DNA of 64,000 nucleotides from Aerococcaceae bacterium NML190073 (GTDB lineage Bacteria; Bacillota; Bacilli; Lactobacillales; Aerococcaceae): NCBI GenBank assembly GCA_026131555.1, contig JAMXJH010000002.1, positions 1 to 64,000 of the forward strand, read 5' to 3'. Shown piece by piece: positions 48,536 to 57,257 of this stretch (position 1 is its first letter; each line of letters starts with the position of its first letter). The notes under the pieces were generated by a model. It saw only the letters and a program-made list of their open reading frames with translations, ran no database searches and was not told where the DNA came from. The position numbers and the translations under genes were made by a program.

Positions 48536-49318
48536 ATGTTTGAGAAAGTAAATCCAAGCCATCCCGATAAGATGGCAGACAGAATTGCAGGTGCGGTGGT
48601 CGACCTAGCTTATAAAGCAGAAACAGACCCGAAAATTGCGGTGGAAGTGTTGAACGGTCACGGTCAGGGACATGTGATCATTGAGACCTCTGCCAAACTT
48701 GATAAAGAAGATATCGCCGCAGTCATTCACAGAATCGCAGGAGATATCCGTGCGGATATTCAGATTGTTCCCCAGGATGCGATTCTGGCAGAGAACCAAA
48801 GTGTAAATGTACACTGCGGAGACAACGGCATTTTTAAGGGAATGCCTGTGACCGAGGAGCAGAAAGCGCTCTCCAAAATCGCAAGGGACATCTACAGTGT
48901 CTATCCCTATGACGGCAAGTACATTATTGACCAGGCTCGTCTCATCATTTGCCAGAGCAATGCGAAAAGTGTACATCTCCGTGAAACCTACAGGGGCGCT
49001 GAGATCAATCCTCTGGGTGACTGGACGGGCGGCACGGATGTGGATACCGGAGCAACGAACCGAAAGCTTGGCTCTGATATGGCAGACAGCGTGACAGGCG
49101 GCGGTCTTCACGGCAAGGACTTATCCAAGGCAGATGTGTCTGTCAACATCTACGCATTCCTCAAAGCACAGGAGACCGGAAAGCCTGTAGAGCTTTGCTG
49201 TGCAATCGGGGATGATTCCGTGGACGGTGTGCCTTATGCCGAGATCGTTGAAGTGGCAAGAAACTATATCCAGTCTATCGGCGGTTTTGAGAAGTTTGCA
49301 GAATGGGGGCTGGTATGA
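48536..49318 (+). CDS. Miniature phage S-adenosylmethionine synthetase
   Basis: 260 residues against about 390 for cellular MetK. It keeps the N-terminal SHPDKMADRIAGAVVD (catalytic His and metal-binding Asp), a GDNGIFKG segment matching the MetK GDQG loop, and the C-terminal RKLGSDMADSVTGGGLHGKDLSKADVS matching the ATP-binding region. The middle of the enzyme is compressed. It would supply SAM for the two methyltransferases encoded directly downstream. Its stop overlaps the next start, so the three form one unit. Activity is inferred from retained motifs only. Confidence 0.82.
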   Translation: MFEKVNPSHPDKMADRIAGAVVDLAYKAETDPKIAVEVLNGHGQGHVIIETSAKLDKEDIAAVIHRIAGDIRADIQIVPQDAILAENQSVNVHCGDNGIFKGMPVTEEQKALSKIARDIYSVYPYDGKYIIDQARLIICQSNAKSVHLRETYRGAEINPLGDWTGGTDVDTGATNRKLGSDMADSVTGGGLHGKDLSKADVSVNIYAFLKAQETGKPVELCCAIGDDSVDGVPYAEIVEVARNYIQSIGGFEKFAEWGLV

Positions 49319-50556
49319 TGACTACAACAAAGGATATGCAGCTTATTGGCATTGATAAGCTGATTCCCTATGCAAACAATGCCAGAACTCACTCCCCGGA
49401 GCAGATCAACAAGCTTCGTTCTTCTCTCAGAGAGTTCGGGTTCATCAATCCGGTCATCATCGACCGTGACTATAACATCATCGCCGGACACGGCAGAGTG
49501 CTTGCCGCACGCGAGGAGCATATTACGGAAGTGCCGTGTGTGTTCGCAGACCATCTGACTCCCGCACAGAAGAAAGCCTATGTCATTGCGGACAACCGCA
49601 TGGCAATGGATGCAGGATGGGATGAAAAACTTCTGCGAGTGGAAATTGAAGCATTGCAGGCAGAGGCATTTGACCTTTCCCTGACAGGCTTTGATGAGAA
49701 GGAACTTTCCAAGCTGTTTGATGACGGCAATGAGACACACGAGGATGACTTCGATGTGGACACAGAGCTTCAGAAGCCGACTTTCTCCAAAACGGGAGAT
49801 GTGTGGACGCTTGGCAGACACCGTCTGATGGTCGGGGACTCCACGAAGCCGGAAACCTATGAAGTCCTCATGGAGGGCAGAAAAGCGAATCTCGTGGTAA
49901 CGGATCCCCCATATAATGTGAATTACGAAGGCACTGCCGGTAAGATTCAGAACGACAATCTTGCCAGCGATGCCTTTTTTGATTTCCTCTTCGATGCTTT
50001 TTCCAATATCGAGAAGGTCATGGCGGATGATGCTTCCATCTATGTGTTCCATGCAGATACGGAGGGACTCAATTTCCGCAAGGCCTTTGATGCCGCAGGC
50101 TTTTACCTGTCCGGCTGCTGTATCTGGAAGAAGCCTTCCCTGGTGCTGGGCAGAAGTCCTTACCAGTGGATCCATGAGCCTTGTCTCTTTGGCTGGAAGA
50201 AAAAGGGCAAGCATCTGTGGTATTCCGACCGCAGGCAGACAACGGTATGGGAGTTCGAGAAAACCAAAAAGAATACAGACCATCCGACCATGAAGCCGAT
50301 CCCGCTTCTGGCATATCCCATCACCAATTCCTCCATGAGCAATACCATCGTTCTGGATGCTTTCGGCGGCAGCGGTTCTACCCTGATCGCCTGTGAGCAG
50401 ACTGACCGTATCTGCCATACCATTGAATTGGATGAAAAGTATGCGGATGTCATTGTGAAGCGGTACATCGAGCAGGTCGGCACAAGCGAGAATGTCAGCG
50501 TCCTCCGTGACGGCGTGCCTATCACCTTCGCAGAACTGGAGGCTGCCAATGAGTAA
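49315..50556 (+). CDS. ParB-like nuclease domain fused to DNA N6-adenine/N4-cytosine methyltransferase
   Basis: 413 residues. The N-terminal ParB/Srx-like domain (about 8-100: IDKLIPYANNARTHSPEQINKLRSSLREFG, DRDYNIIAGHGRVLAA). The C-terminal amino-methyltransferase has DPPYNVNYEG (motif IV) and then VLDAFGGSGSTLIACE (motif I), the beta-class order, giving exocyclic amine methylation. Phage enzymes of this kind protect phage DNA from host restriction or mark it for packaging. Start 49315 overlaps the SAM synthetase stop; ATG 49318 is an alternative. Confidence 0.9.
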   Translation: MMTTTKDMQLIGIDKLIPYANNARTHSPEQINKLRSSLREFGFINPVIIDRDYNIIAGHGRVLAAREEHITEVPCVFADHLTPAQKKAYVIADNRMAMDAGWDEKLLRVEIEALQAEAFDLSLTGFDEKELSKLFDDGNETHEDDFDVDTELQKPTFSKTGDVWTLGRHRLMVGDSTKPETYEVLMEGRKANLVVTDPPYNVNYEGTAGKIQNDNLASDAFFDFLFDAFSNIEKVMADDASIYVFHADTEGLNFRKAFDAAGFYLSGCCIWKKPSLVLGRSPYQWIHEPCLFGWKKKGKHLWYSDRRQTTVWEFEKTKKNTDHPTMKPIPLLAYPITNSSMSNTIVLDAFGGSGSTLIACEQTDRICHTIELDEKYADVIVKRYIEQVGTSENVSVLRDGVPITFAELEAANE

Positions 50557-52666
50557 TCTTACCCTGGGAAGTCTCTTCGATGGTTCAGCAGGCTTCCCGC
50601 TGGGAGGTCTGCTTGCCGGGATCACTCCGGTATGGGCATCCGAAGTGGAGCCATTTCCGATTCGAGTGACCACAAAGCGTCTGCCTTTTATGAAGCATTA
50701 CGGCGATATCTCCCAAATGGATGGCGGAGAGATTGAGCCTGTGGATATCATCACCTTCGGTTCGCCGTGTCAGGATATGTCGGTGGCCGGAAAGCGCGAT
50801 GGCCTGGATGGTTCCAGGTCTTCTTTATTTTATGAAGCCATCCGAATCGTGAAGGAAATGAGGTGTAAGACCAATGGAAAATATCCGAGATTTATCGTCT
50901 GGGAAAATGTCCCCGGAGCATTCTCCTCAAACAAGGGCGAAGACTTCCGCTTCGTCCTCGAAAGCATCTGCAGGGTCAAAGACGAAGATATGTCTGTTCC
51001 TCGACCTGCGAAGTGGCCATACGCAGGAGAAATCCTGGGAGACGGATTCTCCGTGGCATGGAGACAGCTCGATGCTCAGTACTGGGGAGTTCCCCAACGC
51101 AGAAAACGAATCTTTCTTGTCGCAGATTTTGCAGACGGGTGTGCCGGAAAAATACTATTTGAGTCAGAAGGCGTGTCTGGGTATACTCCGCAGGGCTTCC
51201 GCTCGTGGGAAGAAACTGCCGGAGCTTCTGCAGAAGGCTCTGGAGAGACAGGCTGCTTCGGCGTAGACGGATATAACTCCTCCATGGATGAAGTGGCGTC
51301 CACGCTGGGTGTGAACTGCGGGGACTCTACCGGAAGGAACGGTCTTCTTGTCCTGAACGACCAGGGCGGCAATCGCATGGATGTGACGGAAGAGATGACC
51401 TGCACCCTCCGTGCAGAGAGCCATCATCCGCCTGTTGTTCTGGAGGATGCCGTTGCCGTGGAAAACCATCCTACGGACGGCAGAGTGAAGATAGAGACAG
51501 ACGGCAAGGTACAGACGCTGACTTCACGTATGGGAACCGGCGGCAACAATGTGCCTCTGCTTCTGAAGATCAGAGCAGGCTGTGAGGGCGGCGGCAAGGG
51601 TCCGCTGATCCAGTCCGACCGTTCCGCAACATTATCCTGCAATAATGACCAGACGCTGTTTCAGCCTGCTGAAAGCCTGGACTGCAGAAACATGGCAGTC
51701 AACCCGGAACTGTCCGGTACCCTGCAGGCAAAGAACAACGGTGGCTTTAGTCTCAACTACATCAATCCTGTGGTGTATGGCATCTGCTCCAAGGACTCTA
51801 ACAGCATGAAGTCGGATAATCCCAACAGCGGATTCTATGAAGCAAAGACCACAAGATGTTTAGATGCCAATGGCGGCAATCCCTCCTGCAATCAGGGCGG
51901 TATGGCTGTCATCGAGGGCAACGGCAGCAGACCTTCCCATAAGGGAGACGGCTACAAAGAGTCAGAGGTCATGTACACCCTCAATGCTACGGAACAGCAT
52001 GGTGTGGCTTACGGCATTGACCGAGCAACCTTCAACCAGGGACAGAACGCAAAATTCGGCTTTGCCGTGGAAACGGAAGTTGAACCGACTATGGTGGCAA
52101 AAGGTCCGGTGGCTGTGGCACAGCCTGCATACAGTGCTTCCAAGGCATCTTTCTTTACGGAAGCTGCCGAGGAGATGGCAAATACCCTGGTAGCTACGGA
52201 TTACAAGGATCCTCCGCTTGTAAATGACAGACCTTCCTATGGCTTCTATCCGCAGATGAAAGCAGAGGGTATGGCGGTCACGGAAGAGACCTCCGGCACA
52301 CTGGTCAATGGTACAAATCCCGGATATCAGAACGGCGTGGTCGAGCCGGAATACATCGTCCGCAGACTTACCCCAACCGAATGTGCCAGACTGCAGGGCT
52401 TCCCTGACTGGTGGTGCAGTGACCTTGGAACAGAAAAGCCGACCGATGCGGAAGTATATGAGTGGTACAAGATATTCGAGATCCACAGAAAAATCATGGG
52501 AAGCAGCACCAAGCCGAAGACGGACAGGCAGATCAGGGCATTCCTTATGAATCCCCATTCTGACTCTGCTGAGTACAAGATGTGGGGTAACGGTGTGGCT
52601 CTTCCCTGTGTTTACTTCGTGCTTTCCGGCATCGTGTACTATTCACAAATAAAGTCTGAAAAATAA
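50549..52666 (+). CDS. Large phage DNA cytosine-C5 methyltransferase with reiterated target region
   Basis: 705 residues, twice the usual size. Motif I GSLFDGSAGFPLGG, motif IV GSPCQDMS with the catalytic Cys, WENVPGA, QRRKRIFLVADF (motif VIII), and a C-terminal LTPTECARLQGFPD with motif X WGNGVALPC. Between VIII and IX lie about 330 residues with roughly ten repeats of a short motif (TL-x-A ... G ... P-V). This stretch normally occurs once just before motif IX. The start at 50549 overlaps the previous gene by eight bases and begins the conserved fold directly; the frame opens 57 bases earlier. Probably counter-restriction modification of phage DNA. Confidence 0.88.
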   Translation: MSNLTLGSLFDGSAGFPLGGLLAGITPVWASEVEPFPIRVTTKRLPFMKHYGDISQMDGGEIEPVDIITFGSPCQDMSVAGKRDGLDGSRSSLFYEAIRIVKEMRCKTNGKYPRFIVWENVPGAFSSNKGEDFRFVLESICRVKDEDMSVPRPAKWPYAGEILGDGFSVAWRQLDAQYWGVPQRRKRIFLVADFADGCAGKILFESEGVSGYTPQGFRSWEETAGASAEGSGETGCFGVDGYNSSMDEVASTLGVNCGDSTGRNGLLVLNDQGGNRMDVTEEMTCTLRAESHHPPVVLEDAVAVENHPTDGRVKIETDGKVQTLTSRMGTGGNNVPLLLKIRAGCEGGGKGPLIQSDRSATLSCNNDQTLFQPAESLDCRNMAVNPELSGTLQAKNNGGFSLNYINPVVYGICSKDSNSMKSDNPNSGFYEAKTTRCLDANGGNPSCNQGGMAVIEGNGSRPSHKGDGYKESEVMYTLNATEQHGVAYGIDRATFNQGQNAKFGFAVETEVEPTMVAKGPVAVAQPAYSASKASFFTEAAEEMANTLVATDYKDPPLVNDRPSYGFYPQMKAEGMAVTEETSGTLVNGTNPGYQNGVVEPEYIVRRLTPTECARLQGFPDWWCSDLGTEKPTDAEVYEWYKIFEIHRKIMGSSTKPKTDRQIRAFLMNPHSDSAEYKMWGNGVALPCVYFVLSGIVYYSQIKSEK

Positions 52667-52762
52667 GGCACATATTCTTCGCCGAGGTGTTCAGATATAA
52701 CTTGCTATCTGTGCAGTTCAGAGTGATATATGTACTACCAAATTAAAGGAGGCAATTCATTT

Positions 52763-53487
52763 ATGGAACTGCATTTTCATGTAAGCGGCACAGACCGCAA
52801 AAAGATGGTGGAAGCCATCAGCAAGGAACTGAACACCAAGGCGAAATACTTAGGGATGCCGAGTGTAGCCTATCAGATCGGAAGCTATACCGTCAGCAAG
52901 GACGGCAGCCTTTCCTTTGAAGATGACATCGACCTTTCCGAGAGCAGTGCGGTGATCGATGCCTGCGTCATGGCAGGCTTTGAGCCGGAAGAATGGGCGC
53001 AGAACACGGAAGCGGATGCACCGGAGGCAGAACTGCCAAAGGAAGCCGAAGAAACCGCAGATAGCGAAGACCTGGGGCTTACAGTGGCGCTTCCGAGGGA
53101 TACCTTCACGGATGGTCAGCTTGAAAATCTGAAAAACTGGTGGAGGCGAAAGCACCGCTTCTGAAGGCAGCCCTCAAGACAGAGGAACTTCCTATCGAAA
53201 TCACGGACGAGAAGGTTTCCTTCCCGTGGTTTACGGGAGACATCGATGCTGAACACTGCGCAGCCTACACGAGCCTCATCGCCGCCATGTGTCAGATGGC
53301 AAGAGAGGCAAAGCGAGTGACCGCAAAAGAAAAGGAAGCGGTGAATCCGAAGTACGAATTCCGATGCTTCCTCCTTCGCCTCGGCTTCATCGGCAATGAG
53401 TACAAGCGGAACCGAAAGCTGCTCCTGGAGAACCTTTCCGGCTCATCCGCATTCAAGAGCGGAGACAAGAAAGGCGGTGAGGAGTAA
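52763..53487 (+). pseudogene. Phage/ICE 'virulence protein' family gene split by a one-base deletion
   Basis: Two frames together match one protein of about 240 residues: residues 1-133 from 52763 (MELHFHVSGTDRKKMVEAI..., ending in a 15-residue junk tail) and the frame 53140-53487 (VEAKAPLLKAAL ... FRCFLLRLGFIGNEYKRNRKLL). The junction is in an A-run: LENLK followed by AAAAAC; one more A restores LKKLVEAKAP without interruption. The N-part is an unknown domain with an acidic linker; the C-part shares the FxLRLGFIGxE-type ending with the amidoligase gene below. GGAGG precedes the start. Function unknown. The break is either a real mutation or a homopolymer sequencing error. Confidence 0.72.
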
Positions 53488-53714
53488 TGTTTTTTCCGAG
53501 AAAAGAGGTCGTTGACCGTATCAAAGCACAGTATCCGGCTGGATGCCGTGTAGAGCTTGTCAGCATGAATGACCCTTACCGACCGATGCCGGAAGGACTG
53601 CAGGGCACCGTTTCCTGTGTGGATGACACTGGCACGATTCATGTCAGATGGGACAACGGAAGCAGCCTGGGCGTGGTGTATGGTGAGGATTCCTGCAGAA
53701 AAATCAGCGGCTAA
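53487..53714 (+). CDS. DUF4314 family small protein
   Basis: 75 residues matching DUF4314: RIKAQYPAGCRVELVSMNDPYRPMPEGLQGTVSCVDDTGTIHVRWDNGSSLGVVYGED in overall pattern, an SH3/KOW-like small beta barrel. It starts at the preceding stop codon. It is found in ICEs and phages next to amidoligase-type genes; its role is unknown. Confidence 0.8.
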   Translation: MFFPRKEVVDRIKAQYPAGCRVELVSMNDPYRPMPEGLQGTVSCVDDTGTIHVRWDNGSSLGVVYGEDSCRKISG

Positions 53715-53851
53715 TATACACAATTTCACGCCGATTATAACCACAATATATTGTAGTTATATGGCTCATAAATAACTTGATATAGTGTGCAAGTAGAGCG
53801 AATATGTCACTACCGAAAGGAAATACACAACCGAAAACGGAGGAACATACA

Positions 53852-54796
53852 ATGAGCGAAAGAACACAGAATCAGGTTATCGAAATGAAGAAGCAGACCA
53901 TCGGCGTAGAGTTCGAGATGAACAGCATCACCCGCCGGGCAGCCGCCAAGCTTGCCGCAGAGTTCTTCGGAACAGGCAGATTTGAAGACACCGCACACCG
54001 CAACGGCTACAGCACCTGGAGCGCATGGGACGCACAGGGCAGAGAATGGAAGATGCAGAAGGACGTCAGCATTGCCGGAGACGATGCACACAAATGCGAG
54101 ATGGTCACCCCGATTCTCACCTACGATGACATGGAGCTTCTGCAGGAACTCATCCGCCGCCTCCGCAAGGCAGGGGCAAGAAGCGATGCGACAAGAGGCT
54201 GCGGAGTCCACATCCACATTGGAGCCAAGGGACACACACCGCAGACCTTAAGAAACCTCGCCAACATCATGGCAAGCCACGAAAGCCTCCTCACCGAGAG
54301 CCTTGCACTTGACCATTACAGAGTCGGAAGATACTGCCGCCCGGTTGACCACGATTTCCTTGACCGCCTGAACAAGAGAAAGCCGAAGAGCATGAGCCAG
54401 CTTGCAGACATCTGGTACGAAGGCAACGGAGCTAACTACGGCAGAAGCCACCATTACAACGACAGCCGCTACCACATGCTGAACCTCCACGCAACTTTCA
54501 CCAAGGGGACGGTTGAATTCAGACTTTTCCAGTTTGATGCCCCTGCAGACGGCAAGATGAACGGTCTTCATGCTGGACAGCTGAAAAGCTACATTCAGCT
54601 TTGCCTGGCACTCAGCCAGATGGCAAAGACGGTCAGAACCGCATCGCCGAAGCCGCAGCAGAATGAAAACCCGAAATACGCCATGAGAACCTGGCTCCTC
54701 CGCCTCGGATTCATCGGAGACGAGTTCTCCACCGCAAGAGAGGTCCTGACAAAGAGACTTGCCGGAGACGCATCCTTCAGAAACGGCAGAGCATAA
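53852..54796 (+). CDS. Phage amidoligase (glutamine-synthetase-like COOH-NH2 ligase)
   Basis: 314 residues. The N-terminal VGVEFEM-type strand (TIGVEFEMNS), then DVSI..EMVTPILTYDDM, GCGVHIHIG, and later RYHMLNLHATFTKGTVEFRLFQ are the metal- and nucleotide-binding blocks of the predicted amidoligase family, which forms amide bonds using ATP. The last ~50 residues repeat the MRTWLLRLGFIGDEF motif seen in the gene at 52763. Start 53852 is supported by GGAGG upstream. The next gene encodes a gamma-glutamyl cyclotransferase fold, a pairing described in comparative genomics of amidoligases. The target (peptide, protein tail or small molecule) is unknown. Confidence 0.85.
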   Translation: MSERTQNQVIEMKKQTIGVEFEMNSITRRAAAKLAAEFFGTGRFEDTAHRNGYSTWSAWDAQGREWKMQKDVSIAGDDAHKCEMVTPILTYDDMELLQELIRRLRKAGARSDATRGCGVHIHIGAKGHTPQTLRNLANIMASHESLLTESLALDHYRVGRYCRPVDHDFLDRLNKRKPKSMSQLADIWYEGNGANYGRSHHYNDSRYHMLNLHATFTKGTVEFRLFQFDAPADGKMNGLHAGQLKSYIQLCLALSQMAKTVRTASPKPQQNENPKYAMRTWLLRLGFIGDEFSTAREVLTKRLAGDASFRNGRA

Positions 54797-54887
54797 GACA
54801 AAGGAATCAGCCTTATGCCCCCGACTACCCGCTGCGGCGGGCTTTCGGTGGTAGAAGGGTGATCCCTTCGGAAAGGACGGACATCAT

Positions 54888-55376
54888 ATGGCAAAGAAAC
54901 GATACTACCTTGCTTACGGAAGCAACCTGAACATGGCACAGATGACTTACCGCTGCCCCGGAGCAGTTCCGCTCGGTACGGCTGAGATCAAAGACTACCG
55001 ACTGCTTTTTAAGGGCAGCCGAACAGGCTCTTATCTCACCATCGAAAAAGCGGACGGATTCACGGTTCCGGTTGGCGTGTGGGCAGTAACGGAAGCAGAT
55101 GAGGCAAGACTTGACCGCTACGAAGGCTATCCAGCCTTCTACTACAAGACGGAGCTGGATATCACCTACAAGGGACTGGTCAGCAAAAAGCTGCGAAAGG
55201 TCAGAGCCTTCGTGTACATCATGCATGAAGACAGGCTTTTCGGTATCCCATCCTATCAGTATGTGGAGACCTGCCGTGAAGGCTACGCAGACTTCGGTTT
55301 TGACGAAGACATTCTGGCAGACGCTTATGACTTTTCAAAGGAGGAGGCACTGAAAACATGGGGAATCAATTACTAA
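54888..55376 (+). CDS. Gamma-glutamylcyclotransferase (AIG2-like) family protein
   Basis: 162 residues with the YGSN substrate loop (10-13) and the catalytic Glu79 in LDRYEGYP. Enzymes of this fold release gamma-glutamyl groups as 5-oxoproline. Beside the amidoligase it may remove or cyclise a glutamyl modification. GGAAAGG precedes the start. The 91-bp spacer before it holds small GC-rich dyads but no clear promoter. It overlaps the next gene by 19 bases. Confidence 0.88.
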   Translation: MAKKRYYLAYGSNLNMAQMTYRCPGAVPLGTAEIKDYRLLFKGSRTGSYLTIEKADGFTVPVGVWAVTEADEARLDRYEGYPAFYYKTELDITYKGLVSKKLRKVRAFVYIMHEDRLFGIPSYQYVETCREGYADFGFDEDILADAYDFSKEEALKTWGINY

Positions 55377-55555
55377 AGGGCATCTGCCCGAAATGCGGAC
55401 TGCCTTATGAGGGCAGACCTGCACTCAGCCGGGACGATAACAAATCGCTCATCTGTCCTGACTGCGGTGTCAGAGAAGCATTGGAGAGCATCGGTGTGGA
55501 TAAGGAAGAACAGAACAGGATTCTGGAGACCATCCACCGAAGCGTAGAGAACTAA
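55358..55555 (+). CDS. Small zinc-ribbon protein
   Basis: 65 residues with CPKC (about 10-13) and CPDC (about 33-36), a zinc-ribbon pair, followed by a helix (VDKEEQNRILETIHRSVEN). The start lies inside the cyclotransferase gene behind GGAGG. Function unknown; the coupling suggests a shared task with the two upstream enzymes. A weak hairpin GGCTGA/TCAGCC with a pyrimidine tail follows at 55,581-55,604. Confidence 0.75.
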   Translation: MGNQLLKGICPKCGLPYEGRPALSRDDNKSLICPDCGVREALESIGVDKEEQNRILETIHRSVEN

Positions 55556-55655
55556 GAAACAAAGAAATACACGGGATTGGGGCTGACAGGTTCAGCCTCT
55601 TTCTCTTCCCGCCGCCGACAGGGCGGTATTATTATGCCCGGAAGGAGGTGCAGTC

Positions 55656-57257
55656 ATGGGAAAACTGAAAAACTACAAGCCGACCAGGTTCATGGCAAAG
55701 ACCTCTCATTATGACAAGGCAAGAGCCGACTATGTGGTCAGCTTCATTGAATGCCTGTGCCATACCAAGGGACGATGGGCAGGAAAACCATTTATCCTGA
55801 TGCCATGGCAGGAGCGGATCATCCGTGATGTGTTCGGCATCCTAAAGCCGGACGGACACAGACAGTTCTCGACCGCCTACATCGAGATACCCAAGAAGAA
55901 CGGAAAGAGTGAGCTGGCAGCCGCCATTGCGCTGTATCTGCTCTTTGGTGATGGTGAGGCTTCCCCGGAAGTCTACGGTGCGGCGGCAGACCGTGCACAG
56001 GCTTCCATTGTTATGGATGTTGCCTCGCAGATGGTCAGGCTGACACCTGCACTGGAGCGAAGGAGCAAGATACTGACGGTAAACAAGCGTATCGCCTGCA
56101 GAACGAATAATGGTTTTTATCAGGTGCTTTCTGCGGAAGTCGGGACCAAGCACGGTCTGAATGTATCGGGATTGGTGCTGGATAAGGTCCATGCCCAGCC
56201 AAACAGAAAACTGTACGACGTCCTCACCAAAGGCTCCGGTGATGCCAGAGAACAGCCGTTGTATTTCCTTATTGCCACTGCAGGCACGGATACCAATTCC
56301 ATCTGTTACGAACTGCATCAGAAGGCAGAGGATATTATTAACGGAAGAAAAAATGACCCGACCTTTTATCCTGTAATCTACGGTGCAGGCATGGATGAGG
56401 ACTGGACAGACCCAAAAGTGTGGAAGAAAGCAAATCCATCCCTCGGTGAAACCATCACCATGGACAAGGTCAAAGCTGCCTGTGAATCTGCAAAGCAGAA
56501 TCCTGGCGAGGAGAACTCCTTCCGTCAGCTTCGTCTGAACCAGTGGGTGAAGCAGGCAGTCAGATGGATGCCGATGGATAAGTGGGATGCCTGTGCATTA
56601 CCTGCTGACCCGGAAGATCTGGAAGGGCGTGTATGCTACGGCGGACTTGACCTTTCAAGCACCACCGACCTTACATCCTTCTGCCTGGTGTTCCCTCCCG
56701 AAGATGATGAGGAGCCTTATTACATTCTGCCGTACTTCTGGCTTCCGGAAGATACCCTGACTTTAAGGGTAAACCGCGACCATGTTCCCTATGATGTGTG
56801 GGAGCGCCAGGGATACATCCAGACCACGGAAGGCAATGTAGTCCATTATGCTTTTATTGAGAAATTTATCGAGAAGCTCGGTGAGAAATACAATATCCGT
56901 GAAATTGCCTTTGACCGCTGGGATGCCGTTCAGATGGTGCAGAACCTGGAAGGTATGGGATTTACGGTCGTTCCGATGGGACAGGGCTTTGCCAGTATGT
57001 CACCGCCTACCAAGGAGCTGATGAAGCTGACACTGGAACAGAAGCTGGCGCACGGAGGACATCCGGTTCTCCGCTGGAATATGGACAATATCTTCATCCG
57101 AACCGCCCCTGCCGGAAATATTAAGGCAGACAAGGCAAAATCCACGGAGAAGATTGACGGTGCGATTGCCTGCATCATGGCACTTGACCGTGCTATCCGC
57201 TGCGGCAATGACACCAGCGAGAGCATTTATGATACGAGAGGCTTACTTGTTTTCTGA
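55656..57257 (+). CDS. Phage terminase large subunit, Walker B residue altered
   Basis: 533 residues. The ATPase has the Walker A-like PKKNGKSELAAA (about 77-88) and a Walker B region LVLDKVHAQPN. The family has Asp-Glu here, but residue 177 (56184-56186) is AAG, Lys. The C-terminal nuclease part shows GGLDLSSTTDL, FDRWDAVQMVQ and a late Asp in IACIMALDRA. It powers DNA packaging and cuts concatemers. GGAGGTG precedes the start. The end overlaps an opposing XRE gene by 15 bases. With Lys177 the ATPase is expected to be impaired. Confidence 0.9.
   Translation: MGKLKNYKPTRFMAKTSHYDKARADYVVSFIECLCHTKGRWAGKPFILMPWQERIIRDVFGILKPDGHRQFSTAYIEIPKKNGKSELAAAIALYLLFGDGEASPEVYGAAADRAQASIVMDVASQMVRLTPALERRSKILTVNKRIACRTNNGFYQVLSAEVGTKHGLNVSGLVLDKVHAQPNRKLYDVLTKGSGDAREQPLYFLIATAGTDTNSICYELHQKAEDIINGRKNDPTFYPVIYGAGMDEDWTDPKVWKKANPSLGETITMDKVKAACESAKQNPGEENSFRQLRLNQWVKQAVRWMPMDKWDACALPADPEDLEGRVCYGGLDLSSTTDLTSFCLVFPPEDDEEPYYILPYFWLPEDTLTLRVNRDHVPYDVWERQGYIQTTEGNVVHYAFIEKFIEKLGEKYNIREIAFDRWDAVQMVQNLEGMGFTVVPMGQGFASMSPPTKELMKLTLEQKLAHGGHPVLRWNMDNIFIRTAPAGNIKADKAKSTEKIDGAIACIMALDRAIRCGNDTSESIYDTRGLLVF

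Noticed and set aside
49264-50673. 469-codon open frame on the minus strand opposite the ParB-methyltransferase gene
   Set aside because: It is a shadow of a well-supported plus-strand gene with recognisable catalytic motifs; its translation shows no domain and no ribosome-binding site.
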